Assembly: GCF_021347895.1 (NCBI RefSeq)
Contig: NC_067122.1
Location: 10,653,983 to 10,717,982, forward strand
Source of the DNA: Acanthochromis polyacanthus
Lineage: Eukaryota; Chordata; Actinopteri; Pomacentridae
Length of the DNA: 64,000 nt
Direction: 5' to 3'
Notes under the pieces: model-generated
Told to the model about the DNA's origin: nothing
The model's input: only the letters and a program-made list of their open reading frames with translations
Database searches by the model: none
Shown: positions 1-12,080 of the stretch, piece after piece
How the letters are laid out: each line of letters begins with the position of its first letter
Numbering within the stretch: position 1 is the stretch's first letter
Made by a program: the position numbers and the translations under genes

Positions 1-1093
1 TCAACTAAAGCTTCAATAGCCAGGCAAAGTGACAACTGAATACGCAGGGAAAAAGATGCAGAAGTCTTTAATCCGTATAACTACTGAATGCAGCATTATT
101 TTAAGAGTCTAGTCTTTTCTCTCCCAGTCAAGTCATTTTGCATTCATGGTTTGGTGAGGCTTTGAGTGTGTCACTGGATGGAGAGGCCCTGTAGCGTGGT
201 GGCTGTTTTTTCACCACATTCTCTTGTTTGTGTTGAATATGCCACATGCAGGCACACTGTCTCTACCATGGCTTTAAGTACAGGGTTACAGACAGACCAA
301 GTGATTCAGTGAGCTTAGGTGTCACATTTTTAAGTGGCGGCTCAATAATATTGCTTCATTGCCAATAAGACGGCCGAGCTGTGCAAGCTGATCTTTTGAA
401 TAGTGAAGTCATTGAAGTCTGGGAATGTTATTGGCGGCAGTGGACAATAGGAGCTAAAATTTGGGGTAAAAACATGTCAAACTAGCTACAATTTGACCAG
501 CCTCTATTCAGAAGCTGTACACTCTCCTGTAGGTGTTTCGAAATAGTTCAAAAAAAGGTGTTTTTGCTATATTCAGCTCCACTGAGGTTCATAAAAACAT
601 GCCACAATTTGGCTCTTGTAGCTGTACAACTTTTGTATCCAGATGGCTGCACTGTAGGACCAAATATCGAATATTTATAAGACATTTTAAAAAAAAGTTT
701 TTATAGTTAACCCTTTAATCAGTCATGATACAATAGTAGACATATTTTGAGGCTAAATTTTTGTGGATATAATTAGACTTTTAGGCCCATTATGCTGCTT
801 TTTAAACTAGTTCTGTATAAATTTGTGAGCTGTAAGTGTAGGAGCATGTTGACATTAAATTTCAAGGGCGCTCTGAAACAGTTGGCTGCCCTACAGCTCT
901 CAGTTGAATACACAGAGGTGCAAATTCAAACCTGATTGAATTACTCTGTTGTTTCTTAATGCATGTTCAGATAAGTACAGGCCAGGTAAAATTAAAATGG
1001 AATTTTTGACTAGCAAACCATACTTTATTTGCTAAATGTTGTAAACTGTCATGTCTTCCTGCAGGTTTTAACATTGTTTCTTTCTTTCCTCAG
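1..1093 (+). other. Intron of the upstream unidentified gene
   Basis: AT-rich sequence with no convincing exon. It ends in a pyrimidine-rich tract and an AG acceptor at 1092-1093, directly before the first supported exon. I see no recognisable repeat here. Earlier exons of this gene lie to the left of the window. Confidence 0.5.
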
Positions 1094-1207
1094 TGTGACG
1101 ATGGAGAATGTCGCTCGGTTCAAGGGGCAGGAGTACTGTCTTCATCCCAAACTTCAGAGCACCAAGAATCTGGTGAAATGGTTCCGTATCTGGAAGGACA
1201 AGCACAG
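1094..1207 (+). CDS. Penultimate coding exon of an unidentified protein
   Basis: A 114-base exon, preceded by a pyrimidine tract and AG and followed by the donor GTAATC. Of the three frames, one stops at once. The best frame reads through to the donor as about 38 residues, including the stretch FKGQEYCLHPKLQSTKNL and then a basic, tryptophan-containing tail with KWFRIWKDKHR. It joins in phase to the short exon at 2606, which adds VYEA and a stop. A second frame is also open but is of low-complexity Ser/Gln type and less protein-like. I do not recognise the family. The composition (aromatic and basic, no hydrophobic stretch) suggests the soluble C-terminus of a larger protein. The gene is on the same strand as fam13b and upstream of it. 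The human neighbours of FAM13B that I recall do not obviously match. Confidence 0.55.
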
Positions 1208-2605
1208 GTAATCCTATAAGAAGTCCTGGAGAAAGTGTGAAAATCAAACAAGGTGTCACAGTGGCATGGGAATTGGATTCGCGTTTTCAAATGTATGTTA
1301 TAATTTATTATGGCAGTGAAAAAATGTTTCACACAATGTTTAAAATAATATGTATACAGTATTTATTTACAGTGTTTTGATCAGTTGTTAAGGGCAAAAG
1401 AGTTAAGAGGTTATATGCAATTCTCACACAAGTACTTTTTAAAAAAATATATTTTACTGAAAATGCACTGAGAAAAAACCCTCAGTCATGCTTATCAAGT
1501 CTACATATTAAACAATAATTATTATATGTACTTTAAAGAATGGTTCATCATTTTAGAAAATCTGCATCTTTGATACCAGGTGGAGAAGATCAATAGAAAT
1601 CACTGTTCTCTGGCTTACTATTGACAACAACAACAATAATAATAATAATGGGGTCAAGAACCCATTATGTTTAGATATGATGTGATTTTTCTGAGTAATT
1701 CTCTATATTAGGGATTGAAAACCTCCAAAAAGGATATAAAATACTGCTTTACCTGACTATAATACCTATGAGAGCTGAGACCCTGCAGTGTTATTAATTA
1801 TGCAGAATAATGGAATTGTGGAACTTAACCTAACTAATATAAATATTATAGCAAAGGCCCCACAGCACTATTAAATATGGATATTAACCTGACTAAATTA
1901 GAGCTAAGTTGGGTTTTGACCTGACAAAAGAAAAAAAAACAAAACAACAAAAAAAACCCATACTTGATTAACTTAGCTTAGCATAAAGGCTTGTAACAAA
2001 GGGAAACAGCTCGCCTGGTTCTTTTCAAAGGTAACAACATCATCCCACCAACACCCCTAAAGCTCTCTAATTACCATGCTGTATCTTGTGTGTTTAATGT
2101 GTACAAAAAAGACAGTTTGCCATTTTAGGAAGTTTCAAATCTAGTTTTAACAAGCAAGTTCAAAGAAGTTTTAAAGTGATGATTTCAAACACACATGTAC
2201 ATGCACCATTTCGTGTACCAACCTCTGCTATCATGGACTCTGGCTTGTAGACCAGATATCCAATGGCTATGTGTGTTTGCTGTATTGATTTTTTGCTCCT
2301 CTTACATTAACTCCACAATGGGCAGATCAGAGGTCAGATCTGTGGCTTAGCCTTGTGGAGAAGGTCGAGATGTTTTGGACAAAAGAACATTTCCACAGGG
2401 ACTCTGTGGGTTACAGAGTAATCAAACGCATGCCCTTCAAGTTACTTGGCTTTTGATTTCCATGCTAAAAGAAACAAAACAGAATCACCTGTTGCAGAAG
2501 GCTGAGGCAGCAAGAAAAACCTGATTTGTGAATGTAGCCAAATGAATGAATCCTTCGGTGATATTTGAACAGAGGAATTAACTCAAGCTTTGTTTTCTTC
2601 CACAG
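1208..2605 (+). other. Intron between the last two exons of the upstream gene
   Basis: AT-rich intron with a short AAT trinucleotide run near 1636-1648. It ends in the acceptor TTTTCTTCCACAG at 2605. No exon or mobile element was recognised. Confidence 0.5.
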
Positions 2606-2621
2606 GGTGTACGAAGCTTAA
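2606..2621 (+). CDS. Terminal coding exon with stop codon, unidentified gene
   Basis: A strong acceptor ends at 2605. The split codon AG|G from the previous exon is completed here, followed by VYEA and TAA at 2619-2621. The predicted protein therefore ends in DKHRVYEA. The exon continues directly as 3'UTR. The alternative frame would extend 21 residues further before a TAA, so the frame choice rests on the protein-like character of the preceding exon. Confidence 0.5.
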
Positions 2622-2849
2622 AACCTTGGCTGCCCAGTACACATGGACGAAGTGAGATTCAAGAAAAATAAACAAAAAAAGACGACAACACCGCCAGGAC
2701 TGTTTATTGTGAAGTACAGGATGTAATCTGTGGTTCAACTGTACTTCTCCCCTTTCTGCCTGAGATCTGTCAAGCACATTAAGAGATATCTATAGTTTGT
2801 ATATAAGCTGGTGGGCTTGTTTTAGACATCCAGCAATCTAGTTACAGTC

Positions 2850-3275
2850 ACTCACCACTCCAGTCTTTACAACTGTAGTCATATTTGTCGAATAGTGGAC
2901 AAGACGCCACCATCTATGTTCAAACGGTTGTAGGTTTGTTCAGTTATTTAAACGAACTTCTGTTTTGCTTTGGCTCTTAAGATTCTTTCAAAGTTGAAAA
3001 TGTGTCATTCTGAAGAAACAGGCAAACATTCCTGAAAAGTACAGTGTAGGTGTTTCAGATGTTCCCACTTTCTCTGCTCTGTATTCAGCATGACAGGTGT
3101 ATTTGTACAATGCCGGCATTTAGGATCTGGTCGCCCGTGTTAAGAGGACAAAATGCAACGATAAAGGAAATCCAGGCATCTTACTGTCTGTGTTTGTGGA
3201 GGAGAGTCAGTAAGCAAGTGGTTAAATTCAATACAGAAGTTGCTATAGCCCATACAGATTGAAATCAGCCACTTT
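2850..3275 (+). repeat. Local duplication, copy 1
   Basis: Shares collinear blocks with 5345-5790 in the same orientation. Examples are ACAACTGTA, AGGTTTGTT, GTCATTCTGAAGAAA, ACATGACAGGT, a block reading TTTAGGATYTGGTCRCCC, and AATACAGAA near the end. Divergence is substantial. It is either an old duplication or two copies of an unrecognised interspersed repeat. Confidence 0.65.
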
Positions 3276-3600
3276 GTGTGAATGTGTGTGTGTGTGCGCA
3301 GGTGTTACTCATGTTGTGAGGACCTAAATCCAATAAACACAGTCACATTATGGGGACCTAGCTTGCTCACGGAGACGAAAAGCAAGTCACCCCTAACGTA
3401 AATCATTCCATTTTAAGGTGAAGATAACGTTAGGTTAAGGCTAGAGTTAGGGTTAGGCAAGTAGTAAGTTATGGTTAAGGTTAGTGTAAAACTCCAGGAA
3501 CTGAATGTAAGTCAATGTAATGTTCTCTGAAGTCATGGCAACACTACTGTGTGGATGCATGTGTACGAGTGAGTGTTTGTCTGCGTGTGTGTGTTTCCCA
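3276..3600. repeat. Fish interspersed repeat with GTTAGG-type core
   Basis: Flanked by GTGTGTG-rich ends. It contains GTTGTGAGGACCTAAAT, then a run of degenerate GGTTAAGGCTAGAGTTAGGG-like units (about 3430-3485), and then AATGTAAGTCAATG. This layout (GTGAGGAC, a TTAGGG-like core, TCAATG, GTGTG ends) matches a repeat that is common in teleost introns and intergenic DNA. It is not a telomere tract: the units are imperfect and short. Confidence 0.6.
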
Positions 3601-5008
3601 TGTTAGTCATGAGTGTCAAACAAACACAACACTCTGCAGCAACCACTTTGTAAAATATTGTCACACTTAAACCCGCAGGGTGTAGATTCAGTAGGTAAGA
3701 AGCAATTCAAATGCATCACTTGTGCCATTTTTACGTACAGCACAGTCTTTTTGTTGGAGTTCAAAAGCTTGATCATAAAATTCATTAAGAAGGCAAAGCA
3801 GTTTACATCAGCAACGGATTATCTTTTATATTTTCACTGGTTGAACGATTTTATTTAGTTCTTCTTCTTGAAATAAATATGTAATGAAGCAATATCTCAC
3901 ACAAACTGTCTCATTATAACCATTTGAAATGAGCTATGTACTTACTTAGCGCCACAAAAGGATTAAGTTAGCAATATTTTTGTTCTTGTCAACCCCATAA
4001 AATCTGATGACCGCACCAAAACAAAGTCACATTTCTGGACTTTTTATACCCTATTATGGCAATCTGACTTCTAAATTCCTGTTGAAGGTGCAAATCTAAG
4101 CACAGACAAGGAGTGAATGATATTTTAAAAGGTCTATAAAAATCCCAGCTCCTAAATATTGTTCAGACATGAGTAGATCTTGCATTTGCTGGAGACTATT
4201 CTCCACTGTGAACAGATCGGTGCTTTACTGAGTATTTATGACAACATGACAATGACTCAGAGTCGAGCACAAGTCTATGCCAACAAAGAACCACATCTCT
4301 CAGTGTAATAATGTGGCTCATTTGAGAGTTTTTGGAGAACAACAGTGCTCAACGGCACAAAGGAATGAGCTATATCAGGCTCTGACTTTTGTTTTTGTTG
4401 AAGGATTTTGTTCACAAAATGTTGAATGTTATCCAACTTATCTTACAAAAATAGGTTTTGAGTTATTATGCTGTTGGGGAAATAAGAATTGGACCATAGC
4501 AACAAAAAAAAAACCTCTTTGAACATTTAAGATTTAAAGGGGACAATTTGGCTCAAAACTCACTGCCCACATATATGTAAAATACATGGTTCCTACTTTC
4601 TACTGCGAATCATTCTTTCTTTGTCTCACACCATCCTACATGGGTGATGATGTTTTCCTCTTTGATGACTCTCCTCTAGTAGATCTCCTCAACAATACTG
4701 TCATTTGCATTTTTATTTTGTATGTTGTCGATACACTTTACTATAACGACTGTTGGGTATGTTTTGGTTTTTTTTTAAGCCACCAAACAGAAATCACATG
4801 CAAATATATCTGCATATATACAAACACACCACAGTTTCTTTACATTTTGAAGAATGTGCATTACTCTTGTTTTATATCTCATATATAAATATATATAAAG
4901 AAGCATTTTGTAAATGGACCAGTATAGCCTATATGTTAGTAAGAATGAATTCACCATTAGACTTTATAGTGTCATGTATATTGTATTACTGCATTCTAGT
5001 TGGGTTTT

Positions 5009-5040
5009 TTTTTTTTGTTTGTTTGTTTGTTTGTTTTTTG
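5009..5040. repeat. Poly-T and (GTTT)n run
   Basis: A poly-T stretch followed by five GTTT units and more T. Simple low-complexity sequence. Confidence 0.9.
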
Positions 5041-5135
5041 CTATTTAAATCATGGTTTGGTGACAGATGTTTGGAGGGTGTGTGTTTGGACTGGCCCACC
5101 AAATACACAGTAAGACATTCCATTGAGTGTAAAAC

Positions 5136-5153
5136 AATAAACACAGCAATAAA
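5136..5153 (+). terminator. Two poly(A) signals of the upstream gene
   Basis: AATAAA at 5136-5141 and again at 5148-5153, followed by TGTCTATAGAGC and then GT/T-rich sequence (CTTGTGTTTGC) that could serve as the downstream element. This is the best candidate for the 3' end of the transcript whose stop codon is at 2621. Confidence 0.55.
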
Positions 5154-5344
5154 GTGTCTATAGAGCATCTTGTGTTTGCATTGGATTCACTTTATTAACC
5201 TCTGTAACGGACGCTGAAACAACACAGGAAAAGGAGCTGTTGCATGTGTGTGAATGGAGAAGAGCACAGATTTAGCTATTTCAAACTGAATGCTGTACGA
5301 CAGAAAGTCCACCAGGTGGTGCTATATACTAATTGAGTTTTATT

Positions 5345-5790
5345 TTCCAGCCATTACAACTGTAGGTATATTTCTGAAATAGTCGATGAGGCACCATCAT
5401 CTGTGTTTAAAGATTTTTTAGGTTTGTTGAGTTATTATATGAAGTTATTTATCTTTTGTGTTTGCCTTAGGGCACTTTAAAAACAAAGAATGTGGATAAA
5501 TAAGTCATTCTGAAGAAAAGAATACAGTGTATTTATTACAGTTATTTTATTTTATATATTATTTTACTTTGTGCTCAACATGACAGGTACAATGCCTAAA
5601 TTTAGGATTTGGTCACCCCCATTAAAAGGTTTCAGCTTAAATACAGCCATAAACTAAACAAATTAAAGATAAATTAATAACATTCTCTATTTGTAGAGGA
5701 GTCAGTCTGTGTATGACTCCATTTAATACAGAAAATGCTACTCTTCATGTAGATTGAGGAGATCGACCACTCTTTTGCATCCATGCAAAC
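5345..5790 (+). repeat. Local duplication, copy 2
   Basis: Collinear with 2850-3275, offset by about 2.5 kb. It lies just past the poly(A) signals, whereas copy 1 lies inside the 3'UTR. The last-exon sequence itself (around 2606) is not duplicated before this copy. Confidence 0.65.
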
Positions 5791-6494
5791 TCAGTGTGCT
5801 AATAAAGACAGTAAGATGGAGATGGAAGCTTTAGAAAAGGAGACTGAATTAATATTACAGTCATCCATCTGTACAGCCATCCAACCAATATTTAAACGTT
5901 TTCACTTAAATATAATAATAAAAGTAAATATAAGCAATGTAAGTGGAAGTATTTGCTAGTTTGAGTGTAATTTTAAATGTGTATACAAATACATTATTAT
6001 ACATATATAGAGTAGGCCGAGCTAGGATGCCCTCTGAAATAAGAACCTTCCTTCATTTATCCCCCTCCCCACTGGATCTTTTCTTGGATCATAGTGGCCT
6101 TGCTAAGCTTTAAATAGGATTAAAAAAATAAAAATACTGGTAGAAGGAAATCAAAAGAAATGACTTTAAGGTAAGTCAATGTAACATTTCGACATGAAAA
6201 AGAAGATTTTGTTCTCTTTTTTTGCAAGAATATGCATATATAAACTTTTTTTAACTTCATATTTGAGACTCGTGTGGGGTTATCCATTTGCTTTAACAAA
6301 AACTATCAGAAATATCTATTTTGTAATATGTTAAAGTATATAACTGTATACTGAACATCCCTGGCGATCATTAATCAGAAATTTAATTATCTGTCATAAG
6401 AAAGTTTTAGTAAAGTTTTAACTTTTGTCCTAGGCTCATCAGTTATAATTTAGTTGCAGTTTACATTTGATTACTGTACATATTAGAGTTACAA

Positions 6495-6604
<110 letters not shown>

Positions 6605-6879
6605 AAACAAAACAGACTTATTCTTTCTATCAGTGTGTATATAAAATGCAATATATATGCATTTAAATGAAGCTATTGTTTCTAATAATACAGGAGAAAT
6701 GTGTAGTAAGTGTTTTAATTCAATTTTAATATAAAATAAAAAAGTACTACAAGACACTTCTATAAATAAATTTACAATATATTTTGCGGTATGGACACTG
6801 GAATAATTCAACTGTCACCAACAGAGAAAAACATTAATGGCAGCCGTATCAAGGAAGTCAACAGTTACTTGTGTCTGTA

Positions 6880-7229
6880 AGTTTGCTGCCTGAGAGGCGG
6901 GGTCAGTATTTGGCAGCTGTCTCCCGCTGTGCTCACAGTGAGAGAGGCGGGGTCAGTATTTGGCAGGTTCGTCCCTTGAGGGTGTGTATGTGTGTGTATG
7001 AGTCTCTCTAAGCAACGACCTGCAAACGGGCATCCGAGCCAGTCCGAGCTAAAGAAGAAAAAAAAAACAGGAACCACATTAATTTCGAGTGTCTTTGCAA
7101 TGTTCCCGACGATATTTCTACATCGTCTGCTTTGATCCCATCGAAGTTGTCGTCTCTCCAGACGTCGGCCACACAAACCGAACAAGAAATTAATGCATCT
7201 TGCTCCGCGTTCCTGTTTGTTTTGACCTG
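6880..7229 (+). other. fam13b: Probable noncoding exon 1 of fam13b
   Basis: The region has raised CpG and GC content against its AT-rich surroundings and ends in a good donor (CCTG|GTAGGT at 7229/7230). No long coding frame fits the downstream protein, so it would be 5'UTR. The left edge is not defined by any sequence signal I can see; 6880 is approximate. The link to exon 2, more than 23 kb away, is an inference from position and strand. Confidence 0.45.
6893..6966 (+). repeat. 25-bp direct repeat at the fam13b 5' end
   Basis: The unit GAGAGGCGGGGTCAGTATTT followed by GGCAG occurs at about 6893-6917 and again at 6942-6966, separated by about 24 bases. The two copies are identical. GAGGCGGGGTC contains a GC-box-like core, so the duplication doubles a possible Sp-type site in the promoter/5'UTR. 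Confidence 0.85.
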
Positions 7230-8814
7230 GTAGGTACCCCGGAGCGACTGATTAGCTTGCTCTGCTAACAGCGCTTCTTCTGGTTCTCTCAGCATCTTAG
7301 ACGCTAACTACTGTTAGCCTGCTAAGCTAACTGTCTGACCCTTTAATGTTAAGTGTTTGTTTAATTTGGGCTCATGTGTACTTTGTGAATTTGTCTGCCG
7401 TGGTCGTATCTTGGTTCGGGTGTTAACATTTTAGCGCACCGCGGTTTCAAAGCCGTTTGTGACTTCATTTGTGTTCACTGGGAGCTAACGGCTAACGGCT
7501 AGCAGCGGTGGCAGTTCCATCACATCTGTGGCTCCTCCGCAGGCACAGGCAGCTAACTCAGAGACAGAAAAAGAAAACTGTCATTAATAATTCAGTGTTC
7601 GGTGGCTTTATTGGTGCCATATGCAAAACTATTTGGTGCATTTTTTTTAAATTGTAGACGTTTGATAGTGCAATGGTTTGGTTTGTAGTTGGCGGTTTTG
7701 TGTGTTTTTTGCTTAAATCCGAAGAATGCGATATCCCTTGGGTAATTGGGAATCATCTGGTTCTGACGGTTATTGTGCACAGAAACAGCATGCATTATGT
7801 GATTTTCGGTTGTCTGGAGTTCTTGTTCTCCTGAACTGTGCACGGGTAGTTTCGTTTTCTGTTCTTCTTGTTTCTGGAAAGCTTCATCAGTGACTCAGAT
7901 GCTTCCTGCTCGGCTGTATTAAACTGTCTGTGCTGGAATGTTCTGTTGTTTTCTGGCACAGCGTGTGACATTAAACAGTTTGTTCCTGCGCTGATCCACA
8001 TGAATAGATTTTTTTAATGCAATAACTGATTCAACAATTTACTTTCGGTTATGTGAGGGGTTGACGTTCACAACTGGGTTCCTCATCTTTGCAGATTGCA
8101 TAATCGTATCCGGTCATTGCCCTGAATTAGGACGAATTGGTCTCTCCATATGGTGTACAATCTGTATAAGCAAAAGAACCTCCATGCATTAGACAGCTAA
8201 ATTGTTGGACATCAGTGCACCCACTGCCTTGTTACATTGTAAATTTAAAGTACTGAATTGTTCCCTGGGAAGCTGCATTTTGCTTTAATCAGTCTGACTG
8301 ACAACAAATGAACTTGCAGTGATTTTTCGTGAAAAATACCAACCAGTACCTTGAAATCTTTCAGCAAATTTAATTGTTACAGATTTTCTATTGTACATTT
8401 CAAGATGTGATTTAAAAAATAGTTATTTTATTGATTGTTAGTACTATTCATTTGCGTTCCTGCTCAAACATAATAATGGAAGTTGTATTTTCCATAGCAT
8501 CAGCTTTGTTTATATTGCATTTATTAACTCTAAAATACGCATTGATCCAGTGTTCTAACAAATTTGTGTCAAACTGATTAAAAAGGAAGTTATTTTGTTT
8601 ATGTGATGTCTCTGCAGAAAACTGTCCTGACAGTTAATTAAACAGGAAGGCAGACTCTGATGTGTCTGTACTGTATTCTGTACGATTAAGAGGAAAATAT
8701 GCCATTGCAATTTTTCGTGACAGATATTTGCACTTATGATTTGATGTCCAATATATAGTCTTTAAAGTGAAGCTTCAGTTTGGTATTTACAGTGTAATAG
8801 ACTAAGTATGTGAT

Positions 8815-9290
8815 TGCGGACAAGAAGCGGCAGCGCTCCATGGTTTCGTTTTTCGGGGCTAAAAGCAGGTGTGTATCACAGACATATGTCAAATTAAGTA
8901 TCAAAACTATCGCATGTCATCAAAATAAAGTGAGCAAAGCAGTGTAGGCATCGATCTCGCTTTCTTTACTGAGTTTGCTTACTGTTTTGTTGTCCGCGGC
9001 GATACGAATTGACAGTGACTGCAAAAATGGTTCCCGTTAAAACATTTAGGCACGACAAAACCCGTTCTCACGAACAAGACAAATGATTTCAATGGAATAT
9101 AAAGTTCCTAGTTTCTTTTGAAAAAATTATTTATAGAATGCCCGAAATTATATCATTCAATGGCAAAACAAATTCTGTAATTTCAACGATTCAGCGGCCC
9201 ACGGGCGGGCCGTTTTGATATCTGCATAAGCATTTTTCAAAATAGAACGACACTGCCAACACGATTATAGAAACACTATACACCCATGGA
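8815..9290. repeat. Unclassified CpG-containing block
   Basis: Within AT-rich intron this block has clusters of CpG (AGCGGCAGCGCTCC, TCCGCGGCGATACG, GCGGCCCACGGGCGGGCC). The style suggests an inserted repeat or transposon fragment, but I could not define termini or a target duplication and recognise no family. Confidence 0.3.
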
Positions 9291-11559
9291 AAGCTTAGAT
9301 TGATCAACATTAATCCTCACTTATATTTGATTTGCCTCATGTAATAAAGAGAGCATGTGTTAAAATTTGGTGTTTGTGTTTTCAAGAATGTTTACTGAAA
9401 GTCTTTAATTCAGCTGCCTGACACATATCACAGTGCAAAATTATGTATTCTAACTCAAGGTTAACAACTGGTATTCTAAAGAAGTTATTTCTTTGTTCAA
9501 AAAGGTAACAGTTTTGAAAACAGAACTAACTCCTTCAGAAAACCAGTTGTTAACCCAGAGTTGAAGTTTTCTTTATATCCAATGTGATACAAGACTTTTG
9601 TGTTAGATTTGATTCATTTTAGCTAGTTATCGAGCTACAGCTAGCAGATATTTTCGTTACTCGTTATTCTTCCAACAATTTTAAAAATAATTATTTTTGT
9701 CCATATTATATTAATGGATGAACATTAGAGTTTCATTTGTAGAGCCCACAGTGGCACATTAAACACCAAAGATTTTTAATTTAGTGTCAAAAACAAAACA
9801 AATCCTCATATTCGAGAAGTGGGAACAGTGAATAACTTGCATTGACACTCAGATAATTACTACCAGGGTTTACGTAATAAATTCAGGAATACGTGTATGT
9901 GTCTATGGCTATCTTAGTTACAAAGTATGTGACTGTCAACAACTCGCTGTAACTGATTGACAGTATGTATAAAATACAAGGTCATATAGACACTCGAGGC
10001 AATTTAATGATCAACATCCAGTCGCATTAAATTTACCTGAGCTGAACCTGTAGCCTTTTATGAAGAATCTTATGTATGCACATACCAGCAGTGTCAAAAC
10101 TCTCCAGCCTCCTGCGGTGTGAGATATGATGAGTATGTAAAATGACCCGTGGTTTTTATATGGAAGGAAAACACGTGCACACATAGCAGTCACAGCAGTG
10201 TCATAATCACACAGCTGCCTGCAGTGTGGGACTGCTATTTGCCAGGTCACTGAGTGGTTGTTTTAGACTATGTGGATGAATGCCAAGTTAAACCAAATGT
10301 GCTCCAAATCTCTCTAAAGCTGGACACACACTGTCAGAAATGATCCAGATTTAATCCCAGTCTGCCCATGTTAATACCTATATGGAAAATATGTTTCATA
10401 ACCTCTATTTAATTGGTTAAAAGATTATTTGTTGTTATAATTTGATATGTAAGTATGTCTTTTAGAGTAAGACTGATTGAATAAAAGAATAAGCAGACAT
10501 TCCTAACTAAGAAATATTAAGGATGGAAAATACAGTAATTGATGGACATATCCCAATATCCAGTAAGTGGCTGTCGTAATTCAGAGCACTATATACCACA
10601 TTAAAACTTGCTCAAGGTAGTTTCACATAGTACGGCACAAAGATTGTGTAAATGGAGAATGTCCGTAAGGCAGCTGAAATAATAAAAGCGAGAAAATTTT
10701 TTTTTTATATTCATGTTATCCTTACCGATACAAATATCAGCAAAAGCCTACAATATCAGTTTACTTTCAGATCCAGGAACCTAACTATACTCAGATACAC
10801 CAAAGAAATAGATGTCAATTCTTCCTTGGTTTAATTTGTACTACAAATGTGCATGCAAAACTTTCTGTCTAGAAATATATTTTATTTATAAACCATTTCA
10901 TTCATTAGGTTCGCCAGTTGAACGTTTTGCCTGTTTTGACTGTTGGCCACACAAAACAAACAGGTTCAAGATACCAGTTTGAGTTTTGAGAAAAAATAAA
11001 ATGCAGATTCAATGATAATGAAAATAAGGATAGCTTGGTTATGACAGTAATGGTTAATTTTACGTTTTGACGTTTACATTTATTTTTTTTCATACTGAAT
11101 GCACAGGATTCAGAATTAAGGTATTTAATCTTCTAGATTAACCCAAAACAGACATTGGTATCTGGCTATTTTATCAACTCAACTGAATTTCTATTATATA
11201 GACTTCAGTAAGCACCAATGAGCTTAAATATGTCCACACAAAGATGAAGCGAATAATGTTGATTATCTTGAAACAGCAGCACATGTCAAGCTCTACAGTG
11301 TAGTAGCTGTAACATAAATGGTTGGTTCTCATAGTCAGTCTGTTGGATGCAGGAGAAAGAGACTGATATAAAGACCTGAGTGCCTTTGACAAGTGGGACT
11401 CCTGATCAAACAACAGCAAGAACTGAGAGGGACAAATCACGGAGGTCGTTGCATTAATTGCTGTTCTGTTTCCATTCTTTGTCTGCGTCGTGTATTAGTA
11501 GATGAATAAGATCCTTGTTGGTGAGTTTGACGTCAGTGCATTTTTTGATGTAAGATGTG

Positions 11560-12080
11560 AGTCACCAGTTATTGGTCAGGCATTCGGTGAGACAGGTTAT
11601 TAGTTTTACTGCAAATTTCATTTGAGACGCAAAGAGCCACTGCTTGAGAAGACAAGCAGGCAGATGGAGAAATCCTGTGCTGAGCAGCTGGTTGGGCTGA
11701 AGTAATCTGGGAGTGAGAACAGTTCTCATTAGGTTTAAAGGCACTGCTCAGCTTGTACAGCATCTGCTGAATGTGTCGGAACACTGGAGAGATTGCACAG
11801 CGATTGAAGTCACATGACTGGAACATAGACTGCACAGAGGCAGAGGACATAGTCGCCATGACGTCACCCATTTGTTTGTGGACTGTGTCGCCATCTTGGT
11901 TTTTTGGAGTCGGAAGTGAAGAGATGTGAATAGGCTGGAGAAGAGAGGAGGAGTGGCTCTGACGGGGGAATCTGAGGACACTGTTCGGGTTTTTTGTTGA
12001 GTCAGAATGAGCCTTTTGTGGTTGGCATACAGTACAGGAAAGACAATGACTCTGTGTTACCTTATTTGACCGTGGCACTT
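11560..12080. repeat. Decayed repeat-like block with a long antisense frame
   Basis: The part around 11850-11930 (ATGACGTCACCCATTTGTTT, GTGGACTGTG, CGCCATCTTGGTTTTTTGGA) resembles a repeat common in fish genomes. A 169-codon frame runs on the minus strand (11569-12078), rich in Ser, Gln, Pro and Cys. It shows no domain I recognise and is best taken as a chance frame within the repeat. Confidence 0.4.

Larger units (their letters stand above)
2622..5170 (+). other. Probable 3'UTR of the upstream gene
   Basis: About 2.5 kb of AT-rich sequence after the stop codon without a convincing exon. It ends just after two closely spaced AATAAA signals (5136-5141 and 5148-5153). Earlier AATAAA motifs (for example 3871-3876) could give shorter transcripts. 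The stretch includes one copy of a local duplication (2850-3275), a GTTAGG-type repeat (3276-3600) and a GTTT run. The extent is inferred from the signals only. Confidence 0.45.

Noticed and set aside
3418..3487. Telomere-like GGTTAG units
   Set aside because: Short and imperfect, within a known style of fish interspersed repeat; not an interstitial telomere.
11569..12078. 169-codon frame on the minus strand
   Set aside because: No domain, no splice context or conserved wording, and it overlaps a decayed repeat. Its length alone is not evidence.
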